A stretch of DNA of 9,965 nt from JBLHRE01 sp047625765 (GCA_047625765.1 JBLHRE010000065.1:1-9965), one strand, 5' to 3'; positions 1 to 7,467 are shown, counted from the stretch's first letter. Numbers and translations: made by a program. The notes: generated from the sequence alone by a model not told the origin.

Positions 1-600
1 TACGATGAATACCCAGTAGTAGGTATTAATTGGCATCAAGCTAAAGCATTTGCGCTTTGGAGATCTATGAAACGTAATGGATACTTGAGATCTAAAGGTA
101 AAATTATAGAACAAGCATTTAGATTACCAACTGAAAGTGAGTGGGAATATGCTGCTCGTGGAGGAAACAAATTAAGTCCATACCCTTGGGGCGGACCATA
201 CATAAGAAATTCAAGAGGTTGTTTCTTGGGTAATTACAAGCCGCTAAGAGGTAATTATATTGAAGATGGTGGATACCATACAGTAAAAACAAGTGCATAC
301 TGGCCTAACGAGTACGGTTTGTATTGTATGGCTGGTAACGTTGCCGAGTGGACAACTACTGCATTTGATCCTATTTCTTACCGTTTTGCACATGATTTGT
401 CTCCCGATTACCAATATGATGCTAAGGATTCTGATCCATTAGCTCTTAAGCGAAAAGTAATACGTGGTGGATCTTGGAAAGATGTTGGGTATTATTTACA
501 AGTAAGCACTAGAGATTACGAATACCAAGACACTGCAAAATCGTACATTGGATTTAGATGTGTTCAGCAATTCTTAGGTAGAAGTAAAAAAGATTATTAA
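1..600 (+). CDS. gldK: GldK, T9SS ring lipoprotein, C-terminal part (5' end outside window)
   Basis: The reading frame is open from base 1, so this is the last 200 codons of a longer gene; the ATG at 67 is internal, because the 22 codons before it (YDEYPVVGINWHQAKAF onward) are typical of the fold. Visible motifs belong to the formylglycine-generating-enzyme/sulfatase-modifying (FGE, SUMF1) fold: RLPTESEWEYAARGG from window codon 41, PWGG, GNVAEW at codons 112-117, RGGSW at 155-159 and GFRC at 184-187. In GldK this fold is known as a structural component: an outer-membrane lipoprotein that forms a periplasmic ring with GldN around the T9SS translocon. The lipobox cannot be checked here. The assignment to GldK rather than another FGE-fold protein rests on gldL, gldM and gldN following directly. 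The gap to gldL is 39 AT-rich bases without a terminator, consistent with cotranscription. Confidence 0.95.
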   Translation, partial: YDEYPVVGINWHQAKAFALWRSMKRNGYLRSKGKIIEQAFRLPTESEWEYAARGGNKLSPYPWGGPYIRNSRGCFLGNYKPLRGNYIEDGGYHTVKTSAYWPNEYGLYCMAGNVAEWTTTAFDPISYRFAHDLSPDYQYDAKDSDPLALKRKVIRGGSWKDVGYYLQVSTRDYEYQDTAKSYIGFRCVQQFLGRSKKDY

Positions 601-639
601 AAGAATTTTAAGTAATATTAAGTTTTAAGAATATAAATT

Positions 640-1308
640 ATGGCGTTAATCGACACTAATTCGAAAGGTTGGAAAAACTTTATGGCAAAGCTCTATGGTT
701 TAGGAGCTGCTGTGGTAATTGTGGGTGCATTATTTAAAATCCAACACTGGAAGGGTGCCGATATCATGCTTATTATTGGACTTGGAACTGAAGCTATTAT
801 TTTTGCTTTCTCTGCATTTGAAAAGCCCCATGAAGAAATTGACTGGAGTTTAGTTTATCCAGAATTAGCACATATTGATGATGATGAAGAGGGCGAAGAA
901 AATCAACACTACAACAGCAGAGCTCAGGAGCTAAATAGCTTAATGGAAAAAGCCAACATCGACCAACAATTAATTGAAGGATTGGGTGAAGGCTTACAGA
1001 AATTTGGTGAAGCTGCTAGTAGATTGAACCAAACAGTTGATGCCGCGTTTGCTACACAACAATATGGCGAGCAAATAGAATTGGCCTCTAAGAAGTTAGA
1101 AGCTATGAATGATTTATTTGAAACTCAATTGAAAAACAGAAGCATGCAAGACGAATCTTCTCGTCAGTTGATGGAAAATATGGCATCTAGTGTTGAGAGT
1201 GCAGAAAAACTTTCTGGCGAAATTAGAGACTTGGCTTCAAACATGGGACAATTGAATGGAGTATATGGGAATATGCTTTCTGCCATGAGCGTGAATAAAA
1301 AACAGTAA
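640..1308 (+). CDS. gldL: GldL, inner-membrane T9SS/gliding motor subunit
   Basis: This is a 222-residue protein with two N-terminal membrane helices, about residues 15-34 (MAKLYGLGAAVVIVGALFKI) and 41-60, followed by a long soluble cytoplasmic tail. The second helix carries a buried glutamate, E51, in GTEAIIF, matching the conserved membrane glutamate of GldL implicated in proton-driven motor function; K33, H36 and E61 are other charged residues at or near the membrane. The tail has an acidic stretch (residues 76-86) and then heptad-like helical sequence to the C terminus, probably coiled coil. In the known complex GldL surrounds the GldM transmembrane helices and converts proton motive force into movement that energises T9SS secretion and gliding. 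Length is about that of known GldL proteins. It lies between gldK and gldM, 26 bases before gldM. No Shine-Dalgarno sequence is visible; the leader is A/T-rich, as is usual in Bacteroidota. Confidence 0.96.
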   Translation: MALIDTNSKGWKNFMAKLYGLGAAVVIVGALFKIQHWKGADIMLIIGLGTEAIIFAFSAFEKPHEEIDWSLVYPELAHIDDDEEGEENQHYNSRAQELNSLMEKANIDQQLIEGLGEGLQKFGEAASRLNQTVDAAFATQQYGEQIELASKKLEAMNDLFETQLKNRSMQDESSRQLMENMASSVESAEKLSGEIRDLASNMGQLNGVYGNMLSAMSVNKKQ

Positions 1309-1334
1309 TAACTCTATTACAATAAAACAATAAT

Positions 1335-2930
1335 ATGGCTGGAGGTAAGGCATCACCAAGACAGAAAATGATTAACATGATGTATCTCGTGTTAACAGCT
1401 CTGTTGGCAATGAACGTGTCCAAAGAAATTTTGGAGGCTTTTGTGAAAGTTGAGCATAGTTTGGAAACAACGATTAACAACTTCACCGATAAGAATCAGA
1501 CTGTTTATGCGCAGTTTGATGCCGCAGCTAAAAAGAACAAAGAAAAAGCGGGCCCTTGGAAGGATAAAGCTTATAGCATTAAGGCTAAAGCAAATGATGC
1601 TGTAAAATTCATCAAAGATATTAAGGATGAAATGCTAGAAGCTACGGGAGGCCTTAATGAAGAAGGCATTCCAGTAGGAATGGATAAAACAGAAGTGCCT
1701 ACAAACATGTTAACTGTTGATCCTAAAAGAAAAGATGCCGATGGTAATTTCTTAGGCACTCAAATCAAAAATAAAATTTCTGGTTTTAGGGAATTCTCTA
1801 AATCTATGCTGGATCCAATTCAGCAAAAATCACTGATAAACTCTCTTGAAGCCGGATTATACACAAAAAACCCTCCTGCTAAAGAGGGCGCAAATCCTAC
1901 TTGGGAAACAGAACATTTTATTGGATTACCTTTTGCTGCAATCAGCACTTTTTTAACGAAAATGCAAGGGGATGTTCGTAATGCTGAATCTGACATGATT
2001 ACTTTCTTTCAAAGTAACATTGGTAAAACAGACATTAAAGTAAACAGCCTTGAGCCAATTACAATGTCTCGATCAAATTATATATTAAGGGGTGATTCTT
2101 TTCAATCAAGGGTATTTGTTGCCGCTTTTGATACAACCGCACAACCCGAAGTTTACATCTATGATAGAGTAGATGAAAATGGTAACCTCTTGGGTGATTC
2201 TACTTCACTTCGTGTGAAAAACGGAAAAGGGTTTTACTCTTTAAAAGCAAACAGTACAGGTGACTTCACTTGGGGAGGAGTTGTTAGAGTAGAAACTCCG
2301 ATGGGAATAAAACGTTATCCTTTTGTTTCCGAATATAGAGTTGCAGAGGCAGCGGTTGTTATCTCGCCTACTAAAATGAACGTTCTTTACAGAGGTGTCC
2401 CAAATCCAATTTCTGTATCGGTTCCTGGTGTACCTTCTGAAGACTTAATTGTTACTAGCGATGCTGGTTGTTCTATTAAAAAAGTGGGCAATGGAACCTA
2501 CGAAGCAATGGCAGGTGATGGACTTAATGCTACTATTATTGTTAAGATTAAGGACAACCAGACGGGTAAAATAAAAACTTTAGGTGATATGGAATTCCGT
2601 TGTAAACGTATTCCACCACCTACTGCTAAAATTGCTGGTAAGATTGAAGGTGCCATTTCTAAAAATGCATTAGCAGGCACCCAAGGTATTGGAGCTTTCT
2701 TAGAAGATTTCCCTTTTGACATTAGGTATAAGGTGTCCAAATTTACAGTTCGTGCTCAAGATGGAGAGTTTGCAAAAACTATTATTGTTAAGGGCAATAA
2801 ATTTAACAACGAAGTAAAATCATTAATTAGTAGCACCAAACCAGGTTCAGACATTTCTTTTACCGGTATAGAAGCCGTAGGACCTGATGGAAAAAAGAAA
2901 TGTGGTGCTATTGTATTAACGCTTCAATAA
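1335..2930 (+). CDS. gldM: GldM, T9SS motor shaft protein
   Basis: This 531-residue protein has the GldM N-terminus: MAGGKASPRQKMINMMYL, with one membrane helix at about residues 12-29 and the arginine R9 just before it, a position conserved in GldM. The remainder is periplasmic. Residues about 30-225 look mainly helical (the D1 region of known structures), and residues about 226-531 are strand-rich with several Ig-like segments, fitting domains D2-D4. GldM is known to dimerise, cross the periplasm and contact the GldK/GldN ring, passing rotation from the GldL motor to the outer-membrane translocon. Length is close to the family norm. The start is supported by the conserved N-terminus and an A-rich leader. 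The stop is 10 bases before gldN, indicating cotranscription. No frameshift or missing segment is apparent. Confidence 0.96.
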   Translation: MAGGKASPRQKMINMMYLVLTALLAMNVSKEILEAFVKVEHSLETTINNFTDKNQTVYAQFDAAAKKNKEKAGPWKDKAYSIKAKANDAVKFIKDIKDEMLEATGGLNEEGIPVGMDKTEVPTNMLTVDPKRKDADGNFLGTQIKNKISGFREFSKSMLDPIQQKSLINSLEAGLYTKNPPAKEGANPTWETEHFIGLPFAAISTFLTKMQGDVRNAESDMITFFQSNIGKTDIKVNSLEPITMSRSNYILRGDSFQSRVFVAAFDTTAQPEVYIYDRVDENGNLLGDSTSLRVKNGKGFYSLKANSTGDFTWGGVVRVETPMGIKRYPFVSEYRVAEAAVVISPTKMNVLYRGVPNPISVSVPGVPSEDLIVTSDAGCSIKKVGNGTYEAMAGDGLNATIIVKIKDNQTGKIKTLGDMEFRCKRIPPPTAKIAGKIEGAISKNALAGTQGIGAFLEDFPFDIRYKVSKFTVRAQDGEFAKTIIVKGNKFNNEVKSLISSTKPGSDISFTGIEAVGPDGKKKCGAIVLTLQ

Positions 2931-2940
2931 TTTCAAGACT

Positions 2941-3801
2941 ATGAAATCGTTTAAATCAATATTTTTCGGAGCAGCCGTGTTGTTTGCTGCAAACGCAACG
3001 GCTCAAGTTATTGACTACAATAAAACTCCTGGGCCTGAAGAAGATGGTGTATTTATTAAGCATCATGTTTTTGAAAACCGTGTTATTCCTTATGTACACA
3101 TTCGCGAAGCGGATGTTATGTGGACCAGAAGGTATTGGCGTAAAATGGACTTGCGTGAAAAGCGCAATCATCCATTGTATTTCCCAACCAGTTCTGAATT
3201 AAAAAATAGACAAAGCTTAACAAACTTGTTGTTTTCTGCAGTAAAAAATGAAGGGAGTATTACGGCTTACGATGATGATGAGTTTAAACGTGTTTTGACT
3301 CCACAGGAAATTCAAAACAGGTTATTTAAGGTTGATACTCTTTCTGATATTGACATTGATACTGGATTGCCATTTGACCGTATTGATACCGTTAAGGTTG
3401 ACGCAAAAGATATATTATTATATCTAATCAAAGAAGACTGGGTTTTTGATAAAGCTAGATCTGTAATGGAAGTTAGAATTCTTGGTCTTTGCCCAGTAGT
3501 GGATAAGGTTGATGAATTAGGGTCTCCTTATCAGGAAAAATTATTTTGGATTTGGTATCCAGAAGCGCGTGAGATATTAGCGAATGCAGAAGTTTTTAAT
3601 TCTCAGAATTCGGCTGAAAGAAGATCATTTGAAGAGATTTTCCAAACCAGACAATTTTCGAGTTTTATCATGAAAGAAGAAAATGTTTATGACAGAAGTA
3701 TCTCAGAATATAAAAAGTTTTCTCCTATGGATCAGCTGTTAGAAGCTGCTCGTATAAAGGAGGATATAAGAAACTTTGAAAGTGATCTTTGGGAATACTA
3801 A
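2941..3801 (+). CDS. gldN: GldN, periplasmic T9SS ring protein
   Basis: This is a 286-residue exported protein. Residues 1-21 form a Sec signal peptide (basic start MKSFK, hydrophobic core, NATA before Q22). The mature part shows GldN features: an early VFENRVIPYVHIREADVMW segment, then RRYWRKMDLREKRNHPLYFP, and a central KEDWVFDKARSVMEVRILGL stretch followed by a tryptophan/tyrosine-rich FWIWYPEAREIL segment. GldN has no known enzymatic activity; it binds GldK to form the periplasmic ring of the T9SS and contacts GldM. Its position, 10 bases after gldM and last in the cluster, matches the canonical gldKLMN order. An intrinsic terminator begins 20 bases after its stop, so gldN closes the T9SS transcription unit in this genome. 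Confidence 0.95.
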   Translation: MKSFKSIFFGAAVLFAANATAQVIDYNKTPGPEEDGVFIKHHVFENRVIPYVHIREADVMWTRRYWRKMDLREKRNHPLYFPTSSELKNRQSLTNLLFSAVKNEGSITAYDDDEFKRVLTPQEIQNRLFKVDTLSDIDIDTGLPFDRIDTVKVDAKDILLYLIKEDWVFDKARSVMEVRILGLCPVVDKVDELGSPYQEKLFWIWYPEAREILANAEVFNSQNSAERRSFEEIFQTRQFSSFIMKEENVYDRSISEYKKFSPMDQLLEAARIKEDIRNFESDLWEY

Positions 3802-3821
3802 GATTCACTTATCACTAACCT

Positions 3822-3851
3822 AAAAGGCTCTCGAAAGAGGGCCTTTTTTTT
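3822..3851 (+). terminator. Rho-independent terminator after gldN
   Basis: The arms at 3822-3832 (AAAAGGCTCTC) and 3837-3847 (GAGGGCCTTTT) pair over 11 base pairs with a single G-U wobble, closed by a GAAA (GNRA-type) tetraloop at 3833-3836. The T-run at 3844-3851 is eight bases long. The hairpin ends the gldKLMN unit. It lies only 15 bases upstream of the next ATG, which leaves little room for a downstream promoter. An A-run mirrors the T-run weakly, so activity on the opposite strand would be poor. Confidence 0.9.
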
Positions 3852-3866
3852 AGATAAAATATTACC

Positions 3867-4352
3867 ATGAAAAGATTAATTGGACTTTTAGCACTGCTAA
3901 TCGTAATTAGTATTAATGCGAATGCACAATATAAGACAGGCTTTGGCTTAAGAGGAGGGTTTTCGCAAGGTCTTACTGTGAAACATTTCTTTAATGAAAA
4001 TACCGCTATTAATGGCCAGTTAAGCTCTAGAGGATCGGAAGGTGCTTTTGTGATTACCGCATTATTAAACAAGCATGCTACTTGGAATGAACTATTCCAA
4101 GTAAACAAAGGCGATCTAACTTGGTTTTATGGCTATGGCGGACATTTAGGTGCCTATGGTAAATTAACAGAAAACCCATATGATGGACTTGGAGGAGGAT
4201 TTGATGGAAGCCTTGGAATGGAGTATGCATTTGAACAAATCCCATTTAGTATTGCCTTAGATTATCGCTTAATTTTTGATGTTGGCTTTGAAACCAAACA
4301 GCATAAAATTTTCCAAGACCCAGCCTTTAGTATAAGGTACACCATAAAATAA
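3867..4352 (+). CDS. Small exported protein, probable outer-membrane beta-barrel-like, function unknown
   Basis: I do not recognise a specific family. The 161-residue product starts with a clear Sec signal peptide (MKRLIGLLALLIVISINANA, cleavage likely before Q21). No lipobox cysteine is present; the mature protein appears to lack cysteine altogether. The rest is rich in glycine and aromatics, with alternating hydrophobic/polar stretches typical of beta strands (YKTGFGLRGGFSQGLTVKHF; WFYGYGGHLGAY; IPFSIALDYRLIFDVGF) and ends in a strand-like AFSIRYTIK. This suggests a small eight-stranded-type barrel or a related periplasmic beta protein, but the last residue is lysine rather than the usual terminal aromatic. 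The gene follows the gldN terminator and its TAA shares one base with the ATG of the FAD oxidoreductase gene, so the two are probably translated together. Existence as a real gene is well supported; the barrel reading is inference. Confidence 0.8.
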   Translation: MKRLIGLLALLIVISINANAQYKTGFGLRGGFSQGLTVKHFFNENTAINGQLSSRGSEGAFVITALLNKHATWNELFQVNKGDLTWFYGYGGHLGAYGKLTENPYDGLGGGFDGSLGMEYAFEQIPFSIALDYRLIFDVGFETKQHKIFQDPAFSIRYTIK

Positions 4353-5386
4353 TGATAGATTATTTAATCGTTGGCCAAGGTATTGCTGGAAGTTTTTTAT
4401 CTGCAACATGTGACAAACAAAAACTATCGTTTCGAGTAATCAGCAATGATATTCCAGGAGCATCGCACGTTGCAGCAGGCTTGTTTAATCCAGTTGTCCT
4501 TAAACGTTTTAAAAAGGTTTTTAATGCAGATAAGTCCCTTAAGCACCTTCTATTACTATTAAATTACGTAGAAAATTGTCTAGATTCCAAAATCCAATTA
4601 AACCAACAAATTATTAGGAAATTAAATTCGGTAGAAGAACAAAACCAATGGGTCGAAAATTCTGATAAATTAACTTTAAGAGAGTACCTAGGAGAAATTA
4701 TTACAGACTCTGTAGGATCTATTGAATCTAAATACGGTTATGGTTTGGTCCACTGCGCAGGCAGAATAGATGTGCAACTTTTTATTTCCAAATGGCATCA
4801 ATATCTTGAAGAAAAAAACAATTTAATTTCAGAAGAGTTTGATTTTAATAACCTTAAAGTAACACCCACATTTATCGAATATAGAGGAATCCAATATAAG
4901 AACCTTATATTTTGCGAGGGCACAAAAAGTTTAAACAACCCTTATTTTTCTGAAATTCCAATTATTCCAAATAAAGGGGAATACATTAAAATCAAAACAG
5001 AAAATTTACCCCAGTATATTATAAATTCGCGTCATTTCATTATTCCCAATTCAGAAACAGAAGCACTTATTGGTGCTACTTATCAACCTAGGGATAAGAA
5101 TATTGAACCTACCGATAAAGCCAAAAACGAATTATTGCAGTTTTGGGCTACTCAGTCAAATGCAAAGGCAACAGTTATTCATCAATATGCTGGATTAAGA
5201 CCTACCGTTAACGATAGAAGACCTATTGTAGGGACTCATCGAGAACACAGTACTTTACACCTCTTAAATGGCCTAGGTTCTAGAGGTTTGTTACATGCGC
5301 CATGGCTATCATATCAATTATTAAATTTCATAGAATCGGGAACACCATTACATCCCGAATGTGATATTAAACGCTTTTATCAATAA
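4352..5386 (+). CDS. FAD-dependent oxidoreductase, DAO (D-amino-acid oxidase/MnmC-like) fold
   Basis: The 344-residue protein opens with a Rossmann dinucleotide-binding motif, DYLIVGQGIAGS, with GxGxxG at residues 8-13, followed by GASHVAAGLFNPVV, the flavin-contacting loop typical of the DAO superfamily. The C-terminal signature is also present: a Y-A-G-L-R-P-T-x-x-D-R-R-P-I-V-G block at residues 279-294 and LNGLGSRGLLHAPW from 305, which closes over FAD. The length of about 350 residues is usual for single-domain DAO enzymes. Members oxidise amines or amino acids with release of an imine and hydrogen peroxide, or act on modified tRNA as in the MnmC C-terminal domain; the substrate cannot be read from the sequence. 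No signal peptide is present, so it is cytoplasmic. It overlaps both neighbours by one base (TAATG junctions), implying translational coupling with the upstream exported protein and the downstream ABC-F ATPase. Confidence 0.88.
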   Translation: MIDYLIVGQGIAGSFLSATCDKQKLSFRVISNDIPGASHVAAGLFNPVVLKRFKKVFNADKSLKHLLLLLNYVENCLDSKIQLNQQIIRKLNSVEEQNQWVENSDKLTLREYLGEIITDSVGSIESKYGYGLVHCAGRIDVQLFISKWHQYLEEKNNLISEEFDFNNLKVTPTFIEYRGIQYKNLIFCEGTKSLNNPYFSEIPIIPNKGEYIKIKTENLPQYIINSRHFIIPNSETEALIGATYQPRDKNIEPTDKAKNELLQFWATQSNAKATVIHQYAGLRPTVNDRRPIVGTHREHSTLHLLNGLGSRGLLHAPWLSYQLLNFIESGTPLHPECDIKRFYQ

Positions 5387-7341
5387 TGCTATCAGTTTCT
5401 AAACTTAATGTATCCTTTGGTGGCGAGTCCTTATTCTCTGACGTCTCCTTTTTATTAAATAAAGGAGACCGCATAGGTCTTGTTGGTAAAAATGGAGCAG
5501 GAAAATCAACCCTATTAAAGGTGATTTCTGGCAAAGAAGAAAAAGAAACCGGTGAACTGGCTATGCCTAGTGGTGCCACCATTGGTTATTTAGCTCAGGA
5601 TATTACCCTACAAGACGGAAGAACGGTTAGAGAGGAAGCCTTTACTGCTTTCGAGGAACTAATTAATCTAAACAAGCAACAAGAAGAAATAACGCTTGCA
5701 TTAACTACGCGTACCGATTACGAATCTGCTTCTTACTCAGAGTTGATAGAGGACATGAATACGGTAAATGATCGTATTACCATATTAGGAGGAGATACCG
5801 CTGCCGCACAAGTAGAAAAGGTGTTATTTGGTTTAGGATTTACTTCCAACGATTTGGACCAACCCACAAGCGAATTTAGTGGAGGTTGGCGTATGCGAGT
5901 TGAATTAGCGAAATTATTACTTCAAAAGCCTGATGTTCTGCTTTTAGATGAGCCTACCAACCATTTGGATATTGAATCCATTATTTGGTTGGAGCGTTTT
6001 CTTACAACTTACGAAGGGGCAATCATGTTAGTCTCGCATGATAAAGCATTCTTAGATAATGTGACCAATAGAACCATCGAAATTTCGCTTGGAAGAATCT
6101 ATGATTATAAAGCTTCGTATACCAAATACCTTGGTTTACGAAAAGAACGTAGAGAACAACAACAACTTTCTCAGAAAAATCAAGAAAAGGAAATAAAGCA
6201 AACAGAACAGTTAATAGAGAAGTTCCGTTACAAAGCGAGTAAAGCTAGTTTTGCTCAATCTTTAATCAAGAAACTTAATCGCATGGATCGCATTGAGGTG
6301 GATGAAGAAGACACAAAATCTATGCGTTTTAAATTCCAGATCAATCAACAACCTGGTAAGGTTGTACTGGAACTGGAACAGATTAAAAAAACCTACGGAG
6401 ATAAAAAGGTGCTTACAGGTATCGATTTACTTCTAGAACGTGGTGACAAAGTTGCTTTTGTTGGACAGAACGGTCAGGGTAAAACCACCCTTGCCAGAAT
6501 TATAGCCGATAATCTTTCTCATGAAGGTGATGTGAACCGTGGACACAATGTTGAAATCGCCTATTTCGCGCAAAATCAATCGGAGCTATTAGATGGTGAT
6601 AAAACCCTTCTCCAGACCATAGAAGATGCTGCATCAAAAGAAACCTTCTCTAAATCACGTGATCTCTTAGGCTCTTTCTTGTTTGGTGGTGACGCAGTTG
6701 AGAAAAAGGTTAAAGTCCTCTCTGGAGGAGAAAAAGGGCGTTTAGCAATGTGTAAGCTCCTACTCCACCCTGCCAATGTATTGGTGTTAGATGAGCCTAC
6801 AAATCACCTTGATATTAGATCTAAGGAAATTCTTAAGCAATCCATAAAAAATTATGAAGGAACAGTAATACTAGTTTCTCATGATAGAGAGTTTTTGGAT
6901 GGATTAGTTGACAAAGTTTACGAATTTAAAAATGGTGTTGCCAACGAATATCTTGGAGGAATTAAGGATTTTCTAAAACAAAAATCCGTTCAGGATTTTA
7001 GGAGTTTTGAAAAACAAGGTATTGCCAAAACCTCTAAATCAAGCACCAGCAAAGCAGAGTCTAACAATAAATTAGGCTACGAAGAACGCAAACAGCTGGA
7101 TAAGGATATTAAAAAATTCAGCAACAGACTTGGAAAACTTGAGTCTGAAATTGAATCTCTGGAAGAATTACTGGCGAAATGGGATGTTGAACTTACCGAC
7201 CCTGAATTATTCAAGAAGCACTCATCAGACCCTAATTTTTACGTTGAGTATGATAAAAAGAAGGAGCGATTGGCTGTGATACTAGAAGATTGGGAAAACA
7301 CAGGAATAAAATTAGACAAACTAAAAACTAAGCGGGATTAG
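5386..7341 (+). CDS. ABC-F family ATPase, YheS/Uup-type ribosome-associated factor
   Basis: This 651-residue protein has two ABC ATPase domains on one chain and no membrane segments, which defines ABC-F. Domain 1 has Walker A GKNGAGKST (34-42), signature FSGGW (164-168) and Walker B LLLDEPTNHLD ending at D195, with catalytic E189. Domain 2 has GQNGQGKTT (360-368), signature LSGGEKG (from 445) and LVLDEPTNHLD ending at D476, with catalytic E470. A charged helical linker at about 246-305 is the P-site tRNA interaction motif region. After domain 2 there is a Ser/Lys/Thr-rich spacer (about 543-560) and a coiled-coil C-terminal domain (about 565-651), as in Uup/YheS-type members. Family members bind the ribosomal E site and rescue or regulate translation; some give antibiotic protection. 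The FSGGW signature and the tail favour a housekeeping YheS/Uup-like role over a dedicated resistance factor. The gene is last in a coupled three-gene operon, followed by a terminator. Confidence 0.94.
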   Translation: MLSVSKLNVSFGGESLFSDVSFLLNKGDRIGLVGKNGAGKSTLLKVISGKEEKETGELAMPSGATIGYLAQDITLQDGRTVREEAFTAFEELINLNKQQEEITLALTTRTDYESASYSELIEDMNTVNDRITILGGDTAAAQVEKVLFGLGFTSNDLDQPTSEFSGGWRMRVELAKLLLQKPDVLLLDEPTNHLDIESIIWLERFLTTYEGAIMLVSHDKAFLDNVTNRTIEISLGRIYDYKASYTKYLGLRKERREQQQLSQKNQEKEIKQTEQLIEKFRYKASKASFAQSLIKKLNRMDRIEVDEEDTKSMRFKFQINQQPGKVVLELEQIKKTYGDKKVLTGIDLLLERGDKVAFVGQNGQGKTTLARIIADNLSHEGDVNRGHNVEIAYFAQNQSELLDGDKTLLQTIEDAASKETFSKSRDLLGSFLFGGDAVEKKVKVLSGGEKGRLAMCKLLLHPANVLVLDEPTNHLDIRSKEILKQSIKNYEGTVILVSHDREFLDGLVDKVYEFKNGVANEYLGGIKDFLKQKSVQDFRSFEKQGIAKTSKSSTSKAESNNKLGYEERKQLDKDIKKFSNRLGKLESEIESLEELLAKWDVELTDPELFKKHSSDPNFYVEYDKKKERLAVILEDWENTGIKLDKLKTKRD

Positions 7342-7357
7342 TCGCTTTCAATGAGTT

Positions 7358-7395
7358 AAAAAAGAGTCACCCCTTATAGGTTGGCTCTTTTTTTT
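7358..7395 (+). terminator. Rho-independent terminator after the ABC-F gene
   Basis: AAAGAGTC (7361-7368, within an A-run from 7358) pairs with GGCTCTTT (7383-7390) with one G-U wobble. The stem extends past a bulge through ACC/GGT, around an AT-containing loop near 7372-7378. The T-run is eight bases (7388-7395). It lies 16 bases after the ABC-F stop codon and separates that operon from the dinB leader. The A-tract on the left could also allow some termination of opposite-strand transcripts. Confidence 0.87.
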
Positions 7396-7462
7396 GGTTA
7401 AAACTAAATTAAATACATTTAGTATGTATGTGTATGTTTTGTATTCTTGTAGTCAATTACAA
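7393..7462 (+). promoter_or_regulatory. Candidate dinB promoter with TGTA/TACA operator-like repeats
   Basis: This is the only non-coding leader before the dinB-dnaE pair. A weak Bacteroidota-type promoter can be drawn: TTTG at 7393-7396, 17 bases, then TACATTTA at 7414-7421 (7 of 8 match to TAnnTTTG). Overlapping its -7 element is a perfect dyad, ATACAT (7413-7418), five bases, ATGTAT (7424-7429). A second dyad, TTGTA (7447-7451) with a six-base spacer and TACAA (7458-7462), ends five bases before the ATG. Four TGTA words begin at 7425, 7431, 7440 and 7448. No E. coli-type SOS box is present. Overlap of dyad and promoter would suit repression relieved by DNA damage, but this is inferred from sequence pattern only, and short AT-rich dyads arise easily by chance. 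Confidence 0.4.
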
Positions 7463-7467
7463 CACAC

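Noticed and set aside
67..600. A stand-alone 177-residue FGE-domain protein starting at the ATG at 67
   Set aside because: The same frame is open back to base 1 with fold-consistent sequence, so the ATG is internal to a gene entering from the left. Sulfatase-activating catalysis is also not inferred, because GldK uses this fold structurally.
1223..1486. Open reading frame of 87 codons on the minus strand across the gldL/gldM junction
   Set aside because: It lies antisense to two well-supported genes, has no recognisable domain, and its composition follows from the opposite strand's coding sequence.
2984..3202. Open reading frame of 72 codons on the plus strand inside gldN, and the antisense frame at 2956-3171
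   Set aside because: Both are wholly within gldN in other frames, while the gldN frame has a signal peptide and family motifs.
3784..3791. GATCTTTG near the gldN stop as a -7 promoter element for the downstream operon
   Set aside because: It is inside coding sequence, lacks a well-spaced TTTG at -33, and a transcript from it would meet the terminator at 3822-3851 at once.
5386..7341. ABC-F gene as an acquired antibiotic-resistance determinant
   Set aside because: No mobile-element traces or obvious base-composition change surround it, it is coupled to its operon neighbours, and the FSGGW signature with a coiled-coil tail matches housekeeping YheS/Uup-type members better.
7447..7462. E. coli-type LexA/SOS box upstream of dinB
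   Set aside because: The CTGT-N8-ACAG pattern is absent; the dyad TTGTA-N6-TACAA differs in sequence and spacing, so it is reported only as an unknown operator candidate.
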